Under the pieces are notes generated by a model that did not search any database, was not told where the DNA came from, and worked only from the letters and a program-made list of their open reading frames with translations. Of a DNA stretch of 64,000 bases, positions 23,975 through 31,738 are shown one piece after another. The position numbers were made by a program, and so were the translations under genes. Within the stretch, counting starts at the first letter, position 1, and every line of letters begins with the position of its first letter. This DNA comes from an uncultured bacterium (GTDB taxonomy: Bacteria > Bacillota_I > Bacilli_A > RFN20 > CAG-826): NCBI GenBank assembly GCA_949283025.1, contig CASDRB010000012.1, forward strand, positions 1 through 64,000, given 5' to 3'.

Positions 23975-24391
23975 TTATATCTTCATATTGGCATAGTCAT
24001 CACCTCCATTTAAAAATTCTTCAACAATATCTTTAGAAGTTTTTACTTCAATATTGTTCATAACGCATTTCTTTTTTAATGTTTTATCATCAGTGATGAG
24101 GCAATATCCGTCGATAAAAGCATATGCCATACATAAACAATCATAAGTAGATAAAGATTCGTATTTTAGAGCAAATTCGCTTGTTTTGACTATTATCTCA
24201 TCTTTATCATTTGTAATTACACTTACTGATTTTCTGACAATTTCAGCCAATTCATCTGGTTTAATTAATTCACCTATTATTTGAGTTTCAGAAATATAAA
24301 ATTGGTCTTTATATTGCAATAAAGAATCAAGTTTGCCATCTTGGTAAAAAGTTATTAGAAAACATGAGTCGCAATATAAAAATTTCTTCAT
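23975..24391 (-). CDS. PIN-domain protein, probable toxin partner of the ImmA/IrrE regulator
   Basis: 138 residues. PIN-like acidic residues are placed as expected: YCDSCFLITF near the N-terminus, ESLSTYDCLCMAYAFIDG (D near residue 84) and LITDDKTLKKKC (DD near 102). PIN domains are metal-dependent RNases, often VapC-type toxins. The ATG follows the stop of the HTH-ImmA gene by 1 nt, so the two are made together with the regulator first, the usual order for antitoxin then toxin. Confidence 0.75.
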   Translation of the reverse strand: MKKFLYCDSCFLITFYQDGKLDSLLQYKDQFYISETQIIGELIKPDELAEIVRKSVSVITNDKDEIIVKTSEFALKYESLSTYDCLCMAYAFIDGYCLITDDKTLKKKCVMNNIEVKTSKDIVEEFLNGGDDYANMKI

Positions 24392-24392
24392 A

Positions 24393-25442
24393 TTATTCTG
24401 TCCTCATATTTTGCATTACATCATAAAGCGGAATATGCAAAAATTCTGCCGCTCTAGAAATTGTTATTAATTCTTCAGATAAAGCTAAATATACTTGTTG
24501 GGTAAAAATTGTTGGCTTTTCAGAGTCCTTAACAGAATCTAAAAGTGTTTTTTCCATTTTTCTACCACCATTTCTATTTAAGAAAATAAAGTAGTTTTTG
24601 TGGTACATTTCTGTAATAACACCTGTTTCTAAAAGTCTATTTAATAAACAAGAAGGAGCAATTTTATATTGCTTAGCAATTTCATTTCTAAGATATGTTG
24701 TTATATTTCTATTTGTTTTACCAAATATAGAATAAATATCTTCATCGGGAATTAAAACATTACCTGCAACTTGGCTGATATATTTTTCAACATCTTTTTC
24801 CGACATGTTTTCTTCAGAATTATTAAAGAATAAATGACACGTTTCGTGAATTAAGGTGAATCTTTGTCTTTCAATTGTTCTAATTTTGGAATTGAAGAAT
24901 ATATAAGGAATGCCGTTTACCAATCCATTAATTCCGTCAATTTCATCAGAGCACTCAAAAGAAAGAACGATGATACCTGCATGTTCTAATACATTAGTAA
25001 CAGAATAAATTGGTCCAGAAGATGGGAGACCCAGAACAGATCTTATTATTTTTGCGTTATTAGAAGCACTATTATTAAAAGATAGTTTTTTAGCCTTAAA
25101 AATTTTAAAATTCAGCAAGCCAACAATATTCATCAAAGCAATACGCTCAAAACATTTATTTTCAATTTCACTTTTTAAAAGTTCGATATCATTTTTTGAG
25201 GCTTTTTGTTTTTTTCTAAAACTGACATGATTAAAAACCAAATTACTATTATTTCTAGAAAGTAATTCAGTCCATGGAATATCTAAAGCATTAGCGATAT
25301 TTTTGCAAATATCAATGCTTGGCTCCCTTTCTTCATTTTCATATAAAGAAATAGCAGCTTTAGTGCATCCAATTGCTTTAGCAAGCTCTTCAGTTGTCAT
25401 TCCTTTTTTTAAACGGTAATACTTGATTTTTTTGCCAATCAT
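24393..25442 (-). CDS. HTH (Xre) plus ImmA/IrrE metallopeptidase-like regulator
   Basis: 349 residues from the ATG at 25442, after GAGGTG. Residues 1-62 are an Xre helix-turn-helix (IKYYRLKKGMTTEELAKAIGCTKAAISLYENEEREPS). The ImmA/IrrE (DUF955) peptidase domain has the zinc motif FTLIHETCHLFF (HExxH). The last 35 residues (VYLALSEELITISRAAEFLHIPLYDVMQNM) look like a UPF0175-type helical segment that often accompanies PIN toxins. It probably represses its own operon through the paired TGTNNACA sites upstream. Confidence 0.85.
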   Translation of the reverse strand: MIGKKIKYYRLKKGMTTEELAKAIGCTKAAISLYENEEREPSIDICKNIANALDIPWTELLSRNNSNLVFNHVSFRKKQKASKNDIELLKSEIENKCFERIALMNIVGLLNFKIFKAKKLSFNNSASNNAKIIRSVLGLPSSGPIYSVTNVLEHAGIIVLSFECSDEIDGINGLVNGIPYIFFNSKIRTIERQRFTLIHETCHLFFNNSEENMSEKDVEKYISQVAGNVLIPDEDIYSIFGKTNRNITTYLRNEIAKQYKIAPSCLLNRLLETGVITEMYHKNYFIFLNRNGGRKMEKTLLDSVKDSEKPTIFTQQVYLALSEELITISRAAEFLHIPLYDVMQNMRTE

Positions 25443-25454
25443 ATTCTTCACCTC

Positions 25455-25491
25455 TGTAAACATTTTATCATATTTTTTTATTTTGTTAACA
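25455..25491. promoter_or_regulatory. Paired operator-like sites around the ImmA/PIN promoter
   Basis: TGTAAACA (25455-25462) and TGTTAACA (25484-25491) are 29 bp apart and flank the minus-strand -10 box TAAAAT. The arrangement suits autoregulation by the Xre-type protein. Confidence 0.45.
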
Positions 25492-25518
25492 GTTAATTAT
25501 TGTGAGTGAAGAAAAGAT

Positions 25519-25578
25519 TGTCCGTGTATCGACAATTGACCTTAAAACCATGTCCGTGTATCGACATTTAAGGGCAAA
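25519..25578. repeat. Direct repeat copies 2 and 3 in tandem
   Basis: TGTCCGTGTATCGACA at 25519-25534 and again at 25551-25566 (32-bp period). The second copy extends to the full 29-bp unit found at 22290. Tandem internal copies at one end resemble the ends of some transposons (IS21-like in style), but no transposase is present. Confidence 0.8.
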
Positions 25579-25673
25579 CAAATGCTAGATTGAATTTTTA
25601 TTCAATTTAGATTTTTTTATTTTTATAATTAAACGTGTTTAGTTTAAAATTATCGTAAATATTTTATTTTCAA

Positions 25674-28331
25674 TTAAAGGTAAGTTTTTAATAAAATTTT
25701 TGAACCAATATCATCTTTTTGAACTTCTAGACCATCAGGAATATATTCTTTTAATTTTTCGACATGAGAAATAATGGCAATTGTTTTATTGTCATCTTTT
25801 AATGTTTCTAAAGCTTTCATAGCCATATCTAAATAATTTTCATCCAACGTTCCAAAGCCCTCATCGATAAATATTGATTCAATTTGGATTAAAGCATGAT
25901 TTGTTTCAATAATATCACTCAACCCAAGGGCGAGAGACAAAGCAGAAACAAATTTTTCTCCACCGCTTAAAGAAGAAGCTGGTCTTTCTTTTCCGGTTTC
26001 AATATCATAAACATCTAAATCGAGACCTTGCTGGGCGTTGCCTTTACCTAGTGAATCTCGTCTAATCAATTTGTATCTTCCATTCGTGATTTTAAAAAGG
26101 CGTCTATTAGCTTGAATGATGATTTTATCAAAATATTCCGCTAACACATACATTTTAAAACTCAATTTCATATGATTAAAACCATTTGCAGTATTGCTTA
26201 ATTCATTCAATGATGCAAATTTTTGAATAATGTCTTTGCAGTTTTCATAAGATTGTTTTATTGATTCGATATCTTTTTTTAAATTAGATATTCTATTGAT
26301 TAAAACATTCTCTTGCTTATTTAAATCAACATATATATTTTTTTTCGTATTAACATCCTCGATAGCACTTGTTTCATCGATATATCCTTGTTTGATAATT
26401 TCTTTTGGAGTGTTGCTGATAATTGTGTTTGTAGTTATTGTTTGATTTGAGTATTCATCTAACTCTTTTTTTATTTTTTCAATTTTTACATTTAAATGGC
26501 ATTTATCGCCATCTAGATTAATCCATTTTTCATAATCATCCAAGCTGCATATAAAAGCGTTAGACTTTAATTTAATATTAATCTCATTATTAGTTTTTAA
26601 TAGATTATTTTTAGCTTCATTAATACCATCGTTTGCAATTTCTATGATTTGATTATATCTCATCTCATCAGTTACAACTTGTTTTTCCTTTGTTTGATAA
26701 TCATTAATAAATGTTTCAAATTCTTTCAATTTGTCATTGATTGCCGCGATGCGATTATTAATGACGTCTGAATAAATAAATTTGTTATCAGCGTCTTTAA
26801 ATCCGTTATTTTTCAATGTTTCAATAAACGCGTTTTCTTTTGTTTCAAAAGTTGATTTTGTAATATCTAAAGTTGATTTTTGTTTTAAGATAGCGTTGGT
26901 TAATAAAGTATATTTATTTTCAGCATCTTTAAAATCTTTTTCGCTGACAGGATTAATAGCACGAGCAAGATTAGGATGTTCAGTTGAACCACATACAGGA
27001 CATGGCTTCCCATTTTCTAATAATTGAGCAAGATTAAAAGAGGAAGATGCAAAAAACCGATCTTTAATATCAATAAATTCATTTTCTTTTTTCTTATATT
27101 TTTGAAATTCAATGTTATAAGCATCATCAAGTTTTTTTAAATTTGTTTTTTGCGCTTCTAAATCTTTTTTATTGTTTAACAAGTCATTCAAATTAGAACA
27201 AATCTTATTTAGCTCAATTTGCTGTAGTTTGCATGACTCGTATTTATTTTTATTGTCTAATAAATACAATTTGACATTTTTAATTATGTCGAGTTTCTTT
27301 TTTGAATCATCAATTTTACTTTGATTTTCAGCGATACTTTTTTTAAATGCTTTTATTTGTTCCACTAAAGGCTTTAAACTATCGATTTCTAATTGAGTGT
27401 CCATCAATTTTTTAGAAGCCTTAATTAAAGGTTCTTTTTTTATTAATTCTTCGCGCCTGTTTAAAGCGTCTTCATAAGCTTTAATTTGTTTATTATTAGT
27501 TTGCAAATTAGCCAATCTTGCTGAAGACTCATTAAATTCTTTTTGAGCTTTTTCGCTCAATACATGTTTTTCTTTTGCATCTTTTTTTAAATTTTCGATT
27601 AATTCACTCAAATTATTAATAAATAAAGGTACATTAGAAGAATCTTGCACTGATTCGTTATAACCAATTATTTCATCTCCTCGATCAACATTTTTAATCA
27701 ATGTAATTAAAGAGGCAATTGAAGTATTTTTTTCCTCTTCCGCCAATTTAGATAAATCTTTGACCTTTTTTTGAAAATCATCATATACTTCTTTTTGAAA
27801 AATGTGCTGTAAAATAGCCGCTCTATCTCTAGATGATGCTGTAATTAATTCGCTAAATTCACCTTGTGCCAATAATGCGACACTTTTAAACTGATTGATG
27901 TCGATAAACAAAATATCATTTACTATTTTTTCATCAACTTCCTTTGGCTTGGAAATGACAGTATTGTTAGGCAAATATAGTTCAGCTTTGGCAGATTCTT
28001 GCGTAAAACCTTCGCCTTTTTTTGCTTTTCTCATATAGGCTGGCTGTCTATAAATTCTGTAAACATATCCGTTAGCCTCAAATTTAAGATCGACGAATGT
28101 AATTTGATCGTCTTTAGCAAAATCGCTTCGTAATGATTTTCCATCATCCCTATCTTTGCCGCTTCCTTTACCATACAATGCAAAAACAATCGCATCAAAA
28201 ATAGATGTTTTACCAGATCCGGTTGGACCATTTATTAAAAACATTCCTTTATCATTTAATTTTTGGAAATCGATGTATTGCCTTTTAAAAAATGGACCAA
28301 ATGCTTGCAATGTCAACTCTAAAATTTTCAT
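25674..28331 (-). CDS. sbcC: Exonuclease SbcC, Rad50-like ATPase
   Basis: 885 residues. N-terminal AFGPFFKRQYIDF and Walker A INGPTGSGKTSIFDAI, VALLAQGEF Q-loop, long coiled coils interrupted by the zinc hook CPVCGSTEHP (near residue 440), and C-terminal signature LSGGEKFVSALSLALGLSD, Walker B IESIFIDEGFGTLDE and H-loop ISHVEKL. With SbcD it opens hairpins and processes DNA ends. Starts 2 bp after the sbcD stop. Confidence 0.96.
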   Translation of the reverse strand: MKILELTLQAFGPFFKRQYIDFQKLNDKGMFLINGPTGSGKTSIFDAIVFALYGKGSGKDRDDGKSLRSDFAKDDQITFVDLKFEANGYVYRIYRQPAYMRKAKKGEGFTQESAKAELYLPNNTVISKPKEVDEKIVNDILFIDINQFKSVALLAQGEFSELITASSRDRAAILQHIFQKEVYDDFQKKVKDLSKLAEEEKNTSIASLITLIKNVDRGDEIIGYNESVQDSSNVPLFINNLSELIENLKKDAKEKHVLSEKAQKEFNESSARLANLQTNNKQIKAYEDALNRREELIKKEPLIKASKKLMDTQLEIDSLKPLVEQIKAFKKSIAENQSKIDDSKKKLDIIKNVKLYLLDNKNKYESCKLQQIELNKICSNLNDLLNNKKDLEAQKTNLKKLDDAYNIEFQKYKKKENEFIDIKDRFFASSSFNLAQLLENGKPCPVCGSTEHPNLARAINPVSEKDFKDAENKYTLLTNAILKQKSTLDITKSTFETKENAFIETLKNNGFKDADNKFIYSDVINNRIAAINDKLKEFETFINDYQTKEKQVVTDEMRYNQIIEIANDGINEAKNNLLKTNNEINIKLKSNAFICSLDDYEKWINLDGDKCHLNVKIEKIKKELDEYSNQTITTNTIISNTPKEIIKQGYIDETSAIEDVNTKKNIYVDLNKQENVLINRISNLKKDIESIKQSYENCKDIIQKFASLNELSNTANGFNHMKLSFKMYVLAEYFDKIIIQANRRLFKITNGRYKLIRRDSLGKGNAQQGLDLDVYDIETGKERPASSLSGGEKFVSALSLALGLSDIIETNHALIQIESIFIDEGFGTLDENYLDMAMKALETLKDDNKTIAIISHVEKLKEYIPDGLEVQKDDIGSKILLKTYL

Positions 28332-28333
28332 AA

Positions 28334-29491
28334 TTATTTATTGTCTTTCTCAATAGCGGTTGCAACTTGATTTATCGTTTCATCTTGAATTTGATCTAAA
28401 TCTTTTTTTAAAACAAAATGAAAAAAATTATCAAATTGTTGTTTTAATGTTAGTTGTTCAAAACCCTGTTCTTTTTTTATTGGCGAATCGTTATTATTAA
28501 TATCATTAATGATATTAATATAAGTTAGTCCTACATAAAAAGGATATTTAATTTTTAATCTAGTTGCGGCATTTAAAACTGGCGTTTTGTCTAGCAATTT
28601 AAAAAAGACAATTCTTTCATCTTTGATTTCACTGTTTTTTGTAAGTTCATCGACAAAACCTTCAAGGCAGACAAAATCACGAAATGGGATGATAGGGATT
28701 TTTTGAATAGAAATATCGTTTTTAGATTTTATATCAACAATGGTAAACATTTTATTTTGTTTTATTTCATCGACGCTGTATTTTAATAAAGATCCACCAT
28801 ATCTAACTGTATCTCTTTCGATGTGTTGGGGGCAATGCAAATGGCCTAATGCCACATAATCAAATCCATCAAAAACGCGATATGAAATTTGTTCTATCGC
28901 TCCAACGCTAGTTTTGGTTTCGCTATCGCTTCTAATTGGTTCTTTGTTTCCTATGACAAAATAATGAGTGTTTAAAATATTAATTTCATCACTATTTAAT
29001 TTATTGTTTTTTATGACTTTGCTTACCGCGGATTCAAAATCTTTAATTGAATCATCACCACTTAATAACCTAATTTCTCCAGGAAACATATAGGGTAATG
29101 AATAAATGTTGATTGATAGACCATCCTCATTAATTTGATGCATATTCATCGTTAAATCTTTATTTATACTGCTATCAATAAACAGCCCCTGCTTTTCTAA
29201 TATACCATTAAAACAAGCCAACCTTTCCTTTGAGTCATGATTGCCAGGAATTATATAGACCTTGATTTTATTTTCTAATATGACGTTTGAAAGAAACTTA
29301 TTTAAAACCGATACAGCTTCTTCGTTTGGGATAGAACGATCATAAACATCACCCGAAATGATAATATGCTTAATGTTTTGTTTTTTACATAATATCAAAG
29401 CCTGATTTAAAGCATATTCTTGGTCTTTAATCATCGATAAACCTAAAACATTTTTTCCAAGGTGCAAATCGCTTAAATGTAATAATTTCAT
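28334..29491 (-). CDS. sbcD: Exonuclease SbcD, Mre11-like nuclease
   Basis: 385 residues from the ATG at 29491. Metallophosphoesterase motifs: HLSDLHLGKN, IIISGDVYDRS, IIPGNHDSKERL, NTHYFVIG and VALGHLHCPQH. The C-terminal part is the capping domain. No ribosome site is present, and a TATAAT lies 6 nt before the ATG, so the message is probably leaderless. Forms one operon with sbcC. Confidence 0.95.
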   Translation of the reverse strand: MKLLHLSDLHLGKNVLGLSMIKDQEYALNQALILCKKQNIKHIIISGDVYDRSIPNEEAVSVLNKFLSNVILENKIKVYIIPGNHDSKERLACFNGILEKQGLFIDSSINKDLTMNMHQINEDGLSINIYSLPYMFPGEIRLLSGDDSIKDFESAVSKVIKNNKLNSDEINILNTHYFVIGNKEPIRSDSETKTSVGAIEQISYRVFDGFDYVALGHLHCPQHIERDTVRYGGSLLKYSVDEIKQNKMFTIVDIKSKNDISIQKIPIIPFRDFVCLEGFVDELTKNSEIKDERIVFFKLLDKTPVLNAATRLKIKYPFYVGLTYINIINDINNNDSPIKKEQGFEQLTLKQQFDNFFHFVLKKDLDQIQDETINQVATAIEKDNK

Positions 29492-29497
29492 ATTTAA

Positions 29498-29503
29498 ATT
29501 ATA
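29498..29503 (-). promoter_or_regulatory. -10 box of sbcD (leaderless)
   Basis: TATAAT on the minus strand, 6 nt from the sbcD ATG and just after the T tract of the upstream terminator. TTGGCT lies 18 bp further upstream. Confidence 0.55.
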
Positions 29504-29513
29504 TCGATAAAAA

Positions 29514-29540
29514 AATAAAAAAGCCAACCTTTTGGTTGGC
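29514..29540 (-). terminator. Intrinsic terminator
   Basis: AGCCAACC and GGTTGGCT around AAAA, then T6 on the minus strand. Ends the small membrane protein gene at 29563. Confidence 0.88.
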
Positions 29541-29562
29541 TATTTTGACATATTAATGATTA

Positions 29563-29931
29563 TTATTTAACCTCAGCATCAACAACTGGCGTTTCACCAA
29601 CTGGGTTATTGTGAGATAAACGAGCAGCGCGGCGAGTTGCTTTTTCACTTTCACGATCATAGCGGTTAGCAAAAACGCATAAAGTTACCACACCAATAAC
29701 AACACCAATAGCCATTAAAATCAAGCCCCAATTCATAAAGGACAATCCGAATAATTCAATATATTTAGTTTGAGCTTGGTATAAAGGCATATTTGAAACA
29801 AGTGTATTAGAAAATTCAATAATTAAACCGCATATAATTTCGGCGATACCCCATGCAGCAAAAACGCAAGCGATAATATACCAAACATACTCTTTTGCAG
29901 ATATTTTTGCCTTTGTTTTAACTTTGCTCAT
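29563..29931 (-). CDS. Small two-helix membrane protein, unknown
   Basis: 122 residues with a basic start, transmembrane helices at about residues 16-38 and 66-88, and a charged tail (RYDRESEKATRRAARLSHNNP). A perfect ribosome site (AAAGGAGG) precedes the ATG, and a terminator follows, so it is expressed alone and perhaps strongly. No family recognised. Confidence 0.75.
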   Translation of the reverse strand: MSKVKTKAKISAKEYVWYIIACVFAAWGIAEIICGLIIEFSNTLVSNMPLYQAQTKYIELFGLSFMNWGLILMAIGVVIGVVTLCVFANRYDRESEKATRRAARLSHNNPVGETPVVDAEVK

Positions 29932-29989
29932 ATTTATACCTCCTTTAAAGTCTTAATTAATATAACATATTTTAATTAATTGACAAATA

Positions 29990-30850
29990 TTAACTTTCAG
30001 TTGGCACTTCTTTTGACATTTTTGATTTAGCAGCTTCTGCTTGAGCTTTCATGTCCTCTAAAACTGGTTGGAAAGCTTTGATAAAAGTTTGATCAGCTTC
30101 ATTGATATACGCCGTCAATTTGTTTTGGTTTTCAGTAATGATTTGATTCATCGGCTTGTTGTCGCGTCTTTCGCGGCGCCCTTCCATCATTTCACATATT
30201 TGGACGCATTCATCAAATAAATCTAGAGATTTATTGTCAATAATTCTTGTGCCGCCACGAACTGATCTTACTAATTTTAGATAAACAGCCATTTCATTTT
30301 GAGCAATAAAATTGCTTTGAGGAGTAGGTTTGCCTTTTGATTCTTGCATAACTTTATTAAATTCAAAGAAAGAATTGGCTAAATCTCCCATCAAAAATTT
30401 TAAACATACAGCACGATATAAAGAATCATCGGCTTTCATTAAATCAATAATGACTGGTTCTTCTTCGTTTTTAGTTTTAGCATGGCGCAAATAAAATCCA
30501 ATCATGTCTTTCATTTGTTCGACAACTGGAATGACAGCTTGATAAATGCGAAGATGTTGAGTATGATCAATTCTTACTTCTTCTCCAACAGCATGGACAA
30601 CAGCATCTTCACCACCATATACATCTTCTAACAATGTGCGCATAGCTGGTTCAAAAACTTTAGCAACTTCTGGATTGCTATCTAAAAGATTTCTTAATCC
30701 ATGATGAGGTTCCATTGATTCTTGCAACACTTGCTTGCGAGCATTGTAAAACTTGACATTGTGGTCTCTTTTTAAACAAAATTCTAAAGTGTTTCTTGCT
30801 TGTAACATCACATAATATAAATTAGCGATATAACGACTTGTATTATTCAT
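29990..30850 (-). CDS. Conserved-looking soluble helical protein, unknown
   Basis: 286 residues from the ATG at 30850, 6-7 nt after AAAGGAG. Predicted all-helical and soluble with no signal, no membrane segment and no motif I recognise. Notable stretches are NLYYVMLQARNTLEFCLKRDHN, LRNLLDSNPEVAKVFEPAMRTLLEDVYGG and RSVRGGTRIID. It directly follows the HAD gene (ATG 2 bp downstream of the stop end) and is probably co-transcribed with it. Normal core-like codon use. Confidence 0.75.
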   Translation of the reverse strand: MNNTSRYIANLYYVMLQARNTLEFCLKRDHNVKFYNARKQVLQESMEPHHGLRNLLDSNPEVAKVFEPAMRTLLEDVYGGEDAVVHAVGEEVRIDHTQHLRIYQAVIPVVEQMKDMIGFYLRHAKTKNEEEPVIIDLMKADDSLYRAVCLKFLMGDLANSFFEFNKVMQESKGKPTPQSNFIAQNEMAVYLKLVRSVRGGTRIIDNKSLDLFDECVQICEMMEGRRERRDNKPMNQIITENQNKLTAYINEADQTFIKAFQPVLEDMKAQAEAAKSKMSKEVPTES

Positions 30851-30851
30851 T

Positions 30852-31697
30852 TTAACTCCTTTCGAATAAATACTTTTCAACTTTATAGACGCGCGATATT
30901 TTATGTTTAGCATATTTCTTCACGCTCGGATAGGAATGTGCCATTACAAATGAATTATTATAGTATTGATTAAACATAGATATATCATTTCCACTATCGC
31001 CAATAACATAAACATTATCTTGATTTATGCCTATATAATCTGCATAAAATTTAACGGCGGCACCTTTGTTGCAACCTTTAGGAGAAAATTCTAAAGCTAA
31101 TCCCATCCATGATGATTCAATCTGAGGATATTTTTCGCGGATAATTTTGTTTAATTCCTTATTAGCTTTCTTTGCTTTTTTTCCTAATCCAAAAAAGGCA
31201 TTAACAGAATATATCTTGCCATCAAAAAGTTGCTTTTTAAAAGCTCCCTCATCAATTATAAACTTTTCGCGATATATTCCAAATGTTAATTTATACCATG
31301 TTTTATACAATATTTCCAACAATCGGCGAGATTTAACATGAACAGATAAGATCCATGGCAAGTTTTTGCAAGACATAACATAGGCAAGAGGCGCATAGTC
31401 TTCCTTTATTTTTTTTAAAATATAGGAAATGCTTTCATTATCCATAGATATATCTTGAACAATTTGATTATCGATACACATGATTGCCCCAGTCGATGCT
31501 AAATAGTCTAATGGGCGATTAATTTCTTTGACGACTCTTTTAATAATATCTTCGCCTCTAGACGAAACTAAAACAACACGATTGCCACCATCGATAAAGC
31601 GACGAAGAAATTCGGTATTTTTTTTCGATACCAAACGATGGTGACCTTTTGGATAAAATAAAGTTCCATCCAAATCGATTGCTAACACTTTTGCCAT
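30852..31697 (-). CDS. HAD superfamily phosphatase, Cof-like
   Basis: 281 residues from the ATG at 31697. Motif I AIDLDGTLFYPKG, motif II VLVSSRGED, motif III/IV region NKGAAVKFYADYIGI and YVIGDSGNDISMF, followed by SFVMAHSYPSVKKYA. Substrate unknown. A TATAAT box lies 7 nt from this ATG and overlaps the alternative ATG at 31706, which favours the shorter start and a leaderless message. Confidence 0.9.
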   Translation of the reverse strand: MAKVLAIDLDGTLFYPKGHHRLVSKKNTEFLRRFIDGGNRVVLVSSRGEDIIKRVVKEINRPLDYLASTGAIMCIDNQIVQDISMDNESISYILKKIKEDYAPLAYVMSCKNLPWILSVHVKSRRLLEILYKTWYKLTFGIYREKFIIDEGAFKKQLFDGKIYSVNAFFGLGKKAKKANKELNKIIREKYPQIESSWMGLALEFSPKGCNKGAAVKFYADYIGINQDNVYVIGDSGNDISMFNQYYNNSFVMAHSYPSVKKYAKHKISRVYKVEKYLFERS

Positions 31698-31738
31698 ACA
31701 AGCCATTATACACGAATTAAACTAATAAAAACATAGTT

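Noticed and set aside
23851-24036. Plus-strand 61-codon frame in the island
   Set aside because: It is hydrophobic by chance, lacks a ribosome site and is antisense to the mini-gene and the PIN gene end.
22290-25578. CRISPR array from the repeated 16-bp core
   Set aside because: Only three copies, no regular spacers beyond one 32-bp period, and no cas genes.
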